Assembly (NCBI GenBank): GCA_028752905.1
Contig: JAQNBH010000017.1
Span: 32,749,908-32,813,907 of the forward strand
DNA length: 64,000 bases
From: Cladorhizidae sp. MBARI D1340-BT2
Taxonomy: Eukaryota > Porifera > Demospongiae > Poecilosclerida > Cladorhizidae
Direction: 5' to 3'
The notes beneath the pieces were generated by a model that saw only the letters and a list, made by a program, of their open reading frames with translations, was not told the origin of the DNA and did not search any database. Shown here piece by piece: positions 59,801 to 64,000 of this stretch (its first letter is position 1; each line of letters starts with the position of its first letter). The translations under genes and the position numbers were made by a program.

Positions 59801-62800
59801 ATATTGTATATATGTGTGTGTGTATTTGTGAATGTGTGTATGGATGGATGTTCACCCATATAAATATGAACGGATTACCTGGTCAAATAAAATGGGCTTA
59901 CTAAAATGGAAATGATTGTTATAGTGAAGGAAAGGAAAATATCAAAGATAGAGGGATCCTCAGAATGCGAAAGGAAATAAAATTGGCTACATGGTTATAA
60001 GCGAGGATGTGTGTGCTAGTCTTGTATAGTCTAGGCTGTGGGGAGTGTGTGCTAGTCTTGTATAGTCTAGGCTGTGGGGAGTGTGTGCTAGTCTTGTATA
60101 GTCTAGGCTGTGAGGAGTGTGTGCTAGTCTTGTATAGTCTAGGCTGTGGGGAGTGTGTGCTAGTCTTGTATAGTCTAGGCTGTGAGGAGTGTGTGCTAGT
60201 CTTGTATAGTCTAGGCTGTGAGGAGTGTGTGCTAGTCTTGTATAGTCTAGGCTGTGAGGAGTGTGTGCTAGTCTTGTATAGTCTAGGCTGTGAGGAGTGT
60301 GTGCTAGTCTTGTATAGTCTAGGCTGTGGGGAGTATGTGCTAGTCTTGTATAGTCTAGGCTGTGGGGAGTGTGTGCTAGTCTTGTATAGTCTAGGCTGTG
60401 AGGAGTGTGTGCTAGTCTTGTATAGTCTAGGCTGTGGGGAGTGTGTGCTAGTCTTGTATAGTCTAGGCTGTGGGGAGTGTGTGCTAGTCTTGTATAGTCT
60501 AGGCTGTGAGGAGTGTGTGCTAGTCTTGTATAGTCTAGGCTGTGGGGAGTGTGTGCTAGTCTTGTATAGTCTAGGCTGTGGGGAGTGTGTGCTAGTCTTG
60601 TATAGTCTAGGCTGTGAGGAGTGTGTGCTAGTCTTGTATAGTCTAGGCTGTGAGGAGTGTGTGCTAGTCTTGTATAGTCTAGGCTGTGGGGAGTGTGTGC
60701 TAGTCTTGTATAGTCTAGGCTGTGGGGAGTGTGTGCTAGTCTTGTATAGTCTAGGCTGTGGGGAGTGTGTGCTAGTCTTGTATAGTCTAGGCTGTGAGGA
60801 GTGTGTGCTAGTCTTGTATAGTCTAGGCTGTGGGGAGTGTGTGCTAGTCTTGTATAGTCTAGGCTGTGGGGAGTGTGTGCTAGTCTTGTATAGTCTAGGC
60901 TGTGAGGAGTGTGTGCTAGTCTTGTATAGTCTAGGATGTGGGGAGTGTGTGCTAGTCTTGTATAGTCTAGGCTGTGAGGAGTGTGTGCTAGTCTTGTATA
61001 GTCTAGGCTGTGAGGAGTGTGTGCTAGTCTTGTATAGTCTAGGCTGTGGGGAGTGTGTACTAGTCTTGTATAGTCTAGGCTGTGAGGAGTGTGTGCTAGT
61101 CTTGTATAGTCTAGGCTGTGAGGAGTGTGTGCTAGTCTTGTATAGTCTAGGCTGTGAGGAGTGTGTGCTAGTCTTGTATAGTCTAGGCTGTGGGGAGTGT
61201 GTGCTAGTCTTGTATAGTCTAGGCTGTGAGGAGTGTGTGCTAGTCTTGTATAGTCTAGGCTGTGGGGAGTGTGTGCTAGTCTTGTATAGTCTAGGCTGTG
61301 AGGAGTGTGTGCTAGTCTTGTATAGTCTAGGCTGTGGGGAGTGTGTGCTAGTCTTGTATAGTCTAGGCTGTGGGGAGTGTGTGCTAGTCTTGTATAGTCT
61401 AGGCTGTGAGGAGTGTGTGCTAGTCTTGTATAGTCTAGGCTGTGGGGAGTGTGTGCTAGTCTTGTATAGTCTAGGCTGTGAGGAGTGTGTGCTAGTCTTG
61501 TATAGTCTAGGCTGTGGGGAGTGTGTGCTAGTCTTGTATAGTCTAGGCTGTGGGGAGTGTGTGCTAGTCTTGTATAGTCTAGGCTGTGGGGAGTGTGTGC
61601 TAGTCTTGTATAGTCTAGGCTGTGAGGAGTGTGTGCTAGTCTTGTATAGTCTAGGCTGTGGGGAGTGTGTGCTAGTCTTGTATAGTCTAGGCTGTGAGGA
61701 TGTGTGTGCTAGTCTTGTATAGTCTAGGCTGTGAGGATGTGTGTGCTAGTCTTGTATAGTCTAGGATGTGGGGAGTGTGTGCTAGTCTTGTATAGTCTAG
61801 GCTGTGAGGAGTGTGTGCTAGTCTTGTATAGTCTAGGCTGTGGGGAGTGTGTGCTAGTCTTGTATAGTCTAGGCTGTGGGGAGTGTGTGCTAGTCTTGTA
61901 TAGTCTAGGCTGTGGGGAGTGTGTGCTAGTCTTGTATAGTCTAGGCTGTGAGGAGTGTGTGCTAGTCTTGTATAGTCTAGGCTGTGGGGAGTGTGTGCTA
62001 GTCTTGTATAGTCTAGGCTGTGGGGAGTGTGTGCTAGTCTTGTATAGTCTAGGCTGTGGGGAGTGTGTGCTAGTCTTGTATAGTCTAGGCTGTGAGGAGT
62101 GTGTGCTAGTCTTGTATAGTCTAGGCTGTGGGGAGTGTGTGCTAGTCTTGTATAGTCTAGGCTGTGGGGAGTGTGTGCTAGTCTTGTATAGTCTAGGCTG
62201 TGGGGAGTGTGTGCTAGTCTTGTATAGTCTAGGCTGTGGGGAGTGTGTGCTAGTCTTGTATAGTCTAGGCTGTGAGGAGTGTGTGCTAGTCTTGTATAGT
62301 GTAGGCTGTGAGGAGTGTGTGCTAGTCTTGTATAGTGTAGGCTGTGAGGAGTGTGTGCTAGTCTACTACAAGGTTAATGCTTGGCAAAAAAAGATGACGG
62401 AGTTTCACTCTACATAGCTACACAATTTCTCTAGATATCTAGGTGGAGTACTCCGTTTGTGTCATGATAATGCAGAATTGGGTAAAAACCCGTACTGCCA
62501 CACCTTGGCATATATATATAGTAAGGACAACTGATGCAGATCGTCAATAGAGGAAAGATGCGTACTAATGATTGAGAGCATACTAAACAATGTACTAAAA
62601 AGCATCAAGCATGCCAAATTCTTGTCTGATTCCACATGGTTTTCCCTTTTGTATTCTGAGAATTCCTGTCTTGATATATCAACCAGTTCAATTGACGTAA
62701 AACCTAGTCCATGCTTCATCTGGCTATGCCTACATAAAAACACACAGCAAAGGTATCTGTCCAGCAGCACCTCCTTTTTAAAAGTTGAAGTGATTTGAGT

Positions 62801-64000
62801 GGTTCAAAAGAGGAGTAGCTTGCAGTGTGCTGCCATCCTCAGTAGAAGAGCTTCCAGAAATGAAAGATCAGTGAGAAAGGGATTATTTAAGATGCATTGT
62901 GAATGTCTTCATTACTCTGATGGCCTACATATCCATAAACCATATATACACCTTTTTGACTATTTTACTTTTAATTTAGCATTGTACTAATTGTGTGCAA
63001 CCTACTAAGCATGTGCAGCTAAAATAATTCCACTAAGCTAAAATAATTCTACTAAGAACCAGTGTTTCTTCTTATTAGTGCTAACAGAGATCAATTGGTT
63101 AACAACAAATTGTCAGCATTGCAACCTTCTTGTTAAAATATAGTTTCAAAGAATGTGCAGCTAAAATAATTCTTCTAAGCATGTGCAGTTCTAAGCATGT
63201 GCAGCTAAAATAATTCTACTTGTTTCTTCTTATTAGTGCTAACAGAGATCAAATGGTTAACAACAAATTGTCAGCATTGCAACCTCCTTGTTAAACTATA
63301 GCTGTCCCATGGTAAAACTGGCTCTAATTAAACCATATTTAAACCACACATGTAGTAGATAGTCATAAAATGCTGGGACTAGCCAATCATAGAAAGAGGG
63401 ATATTGAAATAGATCTCGTGAGTTTTAACATTGACCCACCTGGTGGATAACCACCGTGTAATAGGAGTGTGTCATGACATGTCACAACAACTTATTATGG
63501 TTGGTCTCTTAAAATATGGTCACATATGAAATTGCAAAGTACTGAGAGAACTCAAAATCAATAGAGGACGTGGTCAGGAGATACTGTATATTAGTTAGGT
63601 AGCTAGGTGCACGAATCATCTGTAAATGGATGTACTGCTCCTCTTTCCACTTTCAGATTTCATTTTCCAGCAACTATCTACAGGCAATTACGAACATTTC
63701 TTCCATCTCTAAATAAGCTCTATTGAAATGTGTGCTTGACTAGATTCTGAGCCAGAATAATTGCTGTAATGGGTTTACTATTTAATATATAGTTCATATG
63801 ACATACTTCAATTTTTTTTCCCATTTGATTTAACAGGGATTGAAATCTAAGAGCTTCCTCAAACCTCCAGAGCTTACGTTAAACAGAAGAGGGAAAGGTG
63901 ATGACTACAGCATATCAGGGGAAATTGAGGTTGGAGTTGACTACAATGGGAAAGCTCTTGTAGTGAGGATCATCAAAGCAAGTGATATTGCAGGAGTATA
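23682..64000 (+). CDS. Giant synaptotagmin-like (Slp/bitesize-type) gene with an expanded C2-cassette array; runs off the right edge
   Basis: Rab-effector of the synaptotagmin-like family: an N-terminal Rab-binding helix and zinc finger for vesicle Rab GTPases (typically Rab27) and C2 domains for membrane. Exons: 23682-23800, 29209-29418, 29500-29639, 31110-31537, 31726-31887, 32366-32989, 33045-33143, then exon pairs 33668-33943/35134-35697, 37689-37973/38424-38987, 41008-41292/41723-42277, 44374-44658/45093-45629, 48400-48684/49119-49655, 52426-52710/53166-53702, 56529-56813/57225-57761, and 63837 to the edge. Phases are compatible at every junction and no stop interrupts the frame: about 2,590 codons. 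Known Slps have two C2 domains and few hundred residues after the zinc finger; here at least ten C2 domains are encoded. Whether one mRNA contains all cassettes is not known from sequence. Confidence 0.82.
23801..25166. repeat. Slp-like intron 1, left part, with a MITE-like palindromic element
   Basis: At about 24765-25015 an inverted structure carries TCAGTTGACATAATAACATT at its left end, a central palindrome around TCATCAGGAATAATAATAGA, and AAGTTTGAGAAGGTTATTGT at its right end. The same end motifs (GTTGACAT.ATAACATTACAATAA) recur at about 36905-37055 and 40205-40355. A fragment of the centre is at 24190-24245. No exon seen here. Confidence 0.6.
25167..27715 (-). mobile_element. hAT transposon inside Slp-like intron 1, decayed
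   Basis: The ends are CAGGCCCGTAG at 25167 and the inverse of CAGGGCCATAG ending at 27715. GTTCT flanks both sides directly (5-bp target duplication). Minus-strand transposase pieces in several frames: a TTF-type zinc finger (27501-27235, WFKEWEFLHYDES, YCHVC), ITVIMDETTDTSNNEQATIV (DDE region, 26671-27117), FCDGASTMQGARSGVAKQI and CPTRWTVCADSL (26014-26649), RFDQPGYRRY (25585-25875) and the C-terminal NATSERSFSGLWRVKTYLRG (25329-25598). Several frameshifts and stops make it inactive. A (CCCTAG)n microsatellite has expanded inside the coding part. Confidence 0.82.
27716..29208. other. Slp-like intron 1, right part; nothing recognised
   Basis: AT-rich intron sequence with a short G run near 28482. 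No domain or repeat array seen. Confidence 0.5.
29209..29418 (+). CDS. Slp-like exon 2: FYVE-type zinc finger
   Basis: Acceptor TTCTCATTACAG. In the frame dictated by exon 1 it encodes two zinc-binding sites with eight cysteines: C-x2-C (KCFCCHAKY), C-x2-C (QCYQCDTF), C-x2-C (LCKFC) and C-x2-C (VCNGC), ending LREW. This spacing is that of the Slp/rabphilin/RIM zinc finger between the two Rab-contacting helices. It ends GAATG|GTAATA in phase 2. It is separated from exon 1 by a 5.4-kb intron carrying a hAT element. Confidence 0.82.
29500..29639 (+). CDS. Slp-like exon 3: end of Rab-binding module and linker
   Basis: With acceptor TATATTATTAG at 29499 the frame completes a Trp codon and reads WVFNIQLSLATVFYSDN, which fits the hydrophobic second Rab-contacting helix (SHD2) after the zinc finger. 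It then continues with a Pro/Lys-rich linker. A later AG at 29521 would give an immediate stop, which supports the chosen acceptor. The donor is AGAG|GTAAGT, phase 1. Confidence 0.7.
29640..31109. other. Slp-like intron 3, with two candidate small exons
   Basis: Between exon 3 and exon 4. Holds the candidate alternative last exon beginning at 29782 and the candidate microexon 30081-30101. The direct junction 29639/31110 is phase-compatible without either. Confidence 0.5.
30081..30101 (+). CDS. Possible 21-bp in-frame microexon of the Slp-like gene
   Basis: A strong acceptor (CTTTTTTCAG) is followed 21 bases later by G|GTACCA. The phase is 1 at both ends, so inclusion adds seven residues (GTSTTQQ plus the split codon) without changing the frame between exons 3 and 4. 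Only the splice signals and phase support it. Confidence 0.3.
31110..31887 (+). CDS. Slp-like exons 4-5: first C2 domain (C2A)
   Basis: Exon 4 (31110-31537) gives a ~55-residue charged linker, then GYIKFGVWY and LYIRIDEATKLAG, NPYVNINLLPGRS and KRKTSIHRQ, ending NEILK|. Exon 5 (31726-31887) continues IKISKEDLGKNILWLSVWNW and RNSFLGEVCRPL. This matches Slp C2A: KRKTS, the NSFLGEV motif and the basic strand. In loop 3 the Asp residues of calcium-binding C2 domains are replaced (VWNWKLNGRN), so calcium binding is unlikely. The intron falls in phase 0 in the middle of the C2 fold (after strand 4), the same position as in all the later cassettes. Confidence 0.82.
32366..32989 (+). CDS. Slp-like exon 6: second C2 domain (C2B) with the family C-terminus
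   Basis: One uninterrupted 208-codon exon. It reads LGTLFIRVNKAEGLLSTDVT, NPFVRCFLLPN, a KKKSKVIKKELNPVWDEEYF polybasic strand, LTLWDSDRRGMNNFMGGVRL, then WMDSKEEEARHW, GEWVES and ALRSSMAS. This is the conserved Slp C2B ending (GGVRL...WMDS..E...W...LRSSM), where ordinary Slp proteins stop. Loop 3 keeps two Asp residues, so it is the most likely C2 here to retain partial calcium affinity. An acidic tail follows and the exon ends GAG|GTAAAATAA. If the intron is kept, translation ends Val-Lys-stop and gives a normal-sized Slp. Confidence 0.85.
33045..33143 (+). CDS. Slp-like exon 7: acidic linker
   Basis: A 33-codon phase-0 exon (acceptor TTTTTGTCACAG, donor GAG|GTAAAA). It is rich in Glu/Asp (FFSEEEESEIDEELQDLENE) and resembles the acidic tail at the end of exon 6, so it is probably a duplicate of that tail. 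It links the canonical Slp part to the first C2 cassette. Reading through the donor reaches a stop five codons on. Confidence 0.65.
33668..35697 (+). CDS. C2 cassette unit 1 (A type), exons 8 and 9
   Basis: Exon 8 (33668-33943) encodes GMSFSKFRRLTLNRRGRGDG, then the first half of a C2 domain (EIEVGVDYNGKVLVVRII, SDPFVQICLLPD) with the lysine-rich strand KESKKKTKTQKKT, and ends NEAFK|GTATGT. Exon 9 (35134-35697) completes it (LWLTMWSHSIAWQDKFLGEI, IPFDRET). About 115 residues of acidic Ser/Pro linker follow, with the recurring HLSPSDEKLS motif. Loop 3 lacks all calcium-binding Asp residues. The donor is AAG|GTAAAATAG. The internal intron is 1.19 kb, longer than the ~430 bp of the later units. 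Confidence 0.82.
33944..35133. other. Intron inside C2 cassette unit 1
   Basis: Some 1.2 kb against 410-455 bp in units 2-7. It holds an extra segment of about 700 bp (roughly 34080-34800). The extra segment is bounded by two similar stretches (GAGTGGCT.TAGGTCTAAT at about 34070 and 34780), as expected for an insertion by local duplication. No gene recognised. Confidence 0.5.
35698..37688. repeat. Intron between units 1 and 2, duplicated copy 1
   Basis: Nearly identical to 38988-41007. Includes an 81-codon open frame (36577-36822) of unknown meaning and a MITE-like palindrome (about 36905-37055) with CAATAATCAACTTGAA arms. Confidence 0.75.
37689..38987 (+). CDS. C2 cassette unit 2 (A type), exons 10 and 11
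   Basis: Exons 37689-37973 and 38424-38987. The linker exon differs from unit 1 at only a couple of residues (Leu to Val in MDD-MD, Thr to Ala in the NAN-KE stretch). The surrounding intron is nearly identical too, which points to a recent ~3.3-kb duplication. Exon 10 has a three-residue insertion (RHK) after GM compared with unit 1. Phase 0 at every border; donor GTAAAATAG again. Confidence 0.82.
38988..41007. repeat. Intron between units 2 and 3, duplicated copy 2
   Basis: Copy of 35698-37688 with few substitutions and small indels (for example one extra segment near 39418). The same palindrome is at about 40205-40355 and the same open frame at 39876-40121. Confidence 0.75.
41008..42277 (+). 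CDS. C2 cassette unit 3 (A type), exons 12 and 13
   Basis: Exons 41008-41292 and 41723-42277. The C2 half-domain is nearly the same as unit 2 (Ser for Ala in PDKESKK). The linker is three codons shorter at its end (GETEADLQEDK), and after its donor (GTAAAATAG) the intron is unlike those of units 1 and 2. Unit 3 therefore marks the right boundary of the A-type duplications. Confidence 0.82.
42278..44373. other. Intron between units 3 and 4 (A/B boundary)
   Basis: Contains a 12-bp tandem repeat GCAGAAAGTGCT (about 43279-43360, coding AESA) within a 79-codon frame at 43233-43472 that ends near a GTGAGT donor-like site. It also contains a stretch (43860-44100) related to intron sequence in the B-type units. 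Confidence 0.6.
44374..45629 (+). CDS. C2 cassette unit 4 (B type), exons 14 and 15
   Basis: Exons 44374-44658 and 45093-45629. The first exon starts GMEYKSFLKPPELTLNRRGK and carries B-type features: GGIEAGIHYNGKALVV, IRACNIAGVNQNG and SDPLVQLYLLPD. The second reads LWLTMWSYSRAWQNIFLGEI with a shorter linker (179 codons against 188). The calcium-site Asp residues are absent and the KKKTKPQKKT polylysine strand is kept. Donor GTAAAATAG. Confidence 0.82.
45630..48399. repeat. Intron between units 4 and 5, 4,026-bp duplication copy 1
   Basis: Almost identical to 49656-52425. Carries a 74-codon frame (47901-48125, KMYRASLPAKLLNFPLVCLL) and a degenerate relative of the GCAGAAAGTGCT segment at 47331. 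Confidence 0.85.
48400..49655 (+). CDS. C2 cassette unit 5 (B type), exons 16 and 17
   Basis: Exons 48400-48684 and 49119-49655. This is a copy of unit 4 displaced by exactly 4,026 bp. The encoded protein differs by one conservative change (IIRACN to IVRACN), and the introns are almost identical over the whole repeat. It is either a very recent tandem duplication or an assembly duplication. Confidence 0.8.
49656..52425. repeat. Intron between units 5 and 6, 4,026-bp duplication copy 2
   Basis: Offset exactly 4,026 bp from 45630-48399. I noticed only scattered single-base differences (for example near 50205, 50269 and 50323). Confidence 0.85.
52426..53702 (+). CDS. C2 cassette unit 6 (B type), exons 18 and 19
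   Basis: Exons 52426-52710 and 53166-53702. The first exon is nearly identical to unit 5 (Lys-Ala to Lys-Ser at YNGK-L), and the sequence then diverges within the internal intron. The linker exon differs from units 4 and 5 at about 18 residues (for example MWSHSRAW, DREISSIADD, RESSAEATLEKTEED). The 4,026-bp duplication therefore ends inside this unit. Confidence 0.81.
53703..56528. other. Intron between units 6 and 7
   Basis: Related to the preceding two introns but clearly diverged, with indels. The GCAGAAAGTGCT relative is at 55410 and the decayed 74-codon frame relative near 55995-56160. No functional gene recognised. Confidence 0.6.
56529..57761 (+). CDS. C2 cassette unit 7 (intermediate type), exons 20 and 21
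   Basis: Exons 56529-56813 and 57225-57761. The N-terminal part is B-like (RMEYKSFPKPPKLTLNRRGK). The C2 core mixes types: GEIVVGVDYNGKALVVRIVK as in A, but VNQSGTVSDPFVQLYLLPD as in B. Exon 21 has A-like DRET-style sequence (FDQETYTFSDDPDHQSPPIT) with a B-like linker. It ends AAG|GTAAACTAG, again stop-containing. This is the last complete unit in the window. Confidence 0.82.
58490..58850. repeat. Degenerate tandem repeat
   Basis: Recurring core GTTATAAGAACATGGTGAAC followed by ACTAATAGTGT and CTACTC.. with variable spacers; about six copies. Confidence 0.85.
59376..59404. repeat. (CATA)n microsatellite
   Basis: About seven CATA units, followed by related TACATA-rich sequence at 59525-59580. 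Confidence 0.95.
59621..59760. repeat. Short palindromic MITE-like element
   Basis: Left arm AATTCCCC.AGTGAGGACTCATTTC...CCTGTAAATTTAAGAAA (59621-59668) and right arm its inverse (59712-59760), with about five mismatches and a small gap over ~47 bp. The short A-rich loop is non-coding. Confidence 0.8.
60003..62364. repeat. 36-bp minisatellite, about 65 copies, in the Slp-like intron between units 7 and 8
   Basis: The unit is GTGTGCTAGTCTTGTATAGT plus CTAGGCTGTG(G/A)GGAGT. Nearly all variation is one G/A site, with rare other changes (GGATGTG, TAGTGTAGG near the right end). The 36-bp period (12 codons, VLVLYSLGC(G/E)EC) leaves a 571-codon frame. Two single-base insertions near 61700-61740 break the frame. 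Confidence 0.96.
63837..64000 (+). CDS. C2 cassette unit 8, first exon, cut by the window edge
   Basis: The acceptor TTTGATTTAACAG is followed by GLKSKSFLKPPELTLNRRGK, then GDDYSISGEIEVGVDYNGKA and KASDIAGVY at the edge. It begins like B-type units and continues like A-type units. It lies 6.1 kb after unit 7, the largest gap of the array, and the array clearly continues beyond the window. Confidence 0.78.

Larger units (their letters stand above)
57762..63836. other. Long intron between units 7 and 8
   Basis: Starts with sequence related to the other B-type introns (to about 58230). It then holds a degenerate tandem repeat, a hairpin element, microsatellites and the large 36-bp minisatellite. 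Near its end (62990-63300) a ~170-bp segment with AACAGAGATCAA.TGGTTAAC and TCAGCATTGCAACCT is directly repeated. Confidence 0.6.

Noticed and set aside
60007..62417. 571- and 228-codon open frames repeating VLVLYSLGC(G/E)EC
   Set aside because: Pure by-product of a stop-free 36-bp minisatellite whose period is 12 codons. Single-base insertions break the frame, and it lies within an intron.

Overview
The window is animal nuclear DNA. Genes are split by GT-AG introns, the DNA is AT-rich, minisatellites are frequent, and there are piggyBac, Merlin and hAT DNA transposons. A Rab-binding + FYVE-type zinc finger + tandem C2 protein (synaptotagmin-like, Slp/bitesize family) points to Metazoa. My best guess is a non-bilaterian marine invertebrate such as a demosponge, but this is an impression and not demonstrated.

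Two genes lie head to head around a ~130-bp intergenic stretch near 23.55-23.68 kb. On the minus strand is a TTK/Mps1-type spindle-checkpoint kinase. Five exons (23553 down to 7645) join without a frame break to 587 codons: an unrecognised acidic/Gln-rich N-terminal exon, then kinase subdomains I-X. The last ~40 residues of the kinase domain were not found and are probably beyond the left edge. Its introns carry minisatellites, a Merlin transposon nested in a hAT transposon, and smaller repeats.

On the plus strand is the main attraction: a synaptotagmin-like gene that starts at 23682 and runs off the right edge. Its first seven exons encode a normal Slp (Rab-binding helix, zinc finger, C2A split over two exons, C2B in one exon ending in the family's WMDS...LRSSM tail). 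After them come at least eight tandem copies of a two-exon cassette. Each cassette is a C2 domain split by an intron at the same place as in C2A, plus a ~100-residue acidic Ser/Pro linker. All cassette exons are phase 0, so any number could be joined. The exons inside the window already add up to about 2,590 codons. Every linker exon has a splice donor whose first bases (GTAAAATAG or similar) would encode Val-Lys-stop if retained. The cassettes fall into an A type (units 1-3), a B type (units 4-6) and intermediate units (7-8). Units 4-6 sit in an almost perfect 4,026-bp tandem duplication.

Layout: 1-6 kb has no recognised gene, with a 41-bp minisatellite (1.25-3.08 kb) and a fold-back element (3.56-4.22 kb). 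6.0-7.5 kb is a decayed piggyBac element. 7.6-23.55 kb is the kinase gene. 23.55-23.68 kb is the shared promoter. 23.7-33.1 kb holds the canonical Slp exons, with a hAT element in intron 1. 33.7-57.8 kb holds C2 cassettes 1-7. 57.8-63.8 kb is a long intron with a 36-bp minisatellite of about 65 copies. 63.84-64 kb is the start of cassette 8.

A second striking structure is the ~56-copy 31-bp minisatellite at 19.3-21.08 kb. Its unit is a copy of the 3' end of kinase exon 2 together with its splice donor, so an exon-intron boundary has itself been amplified into an array.
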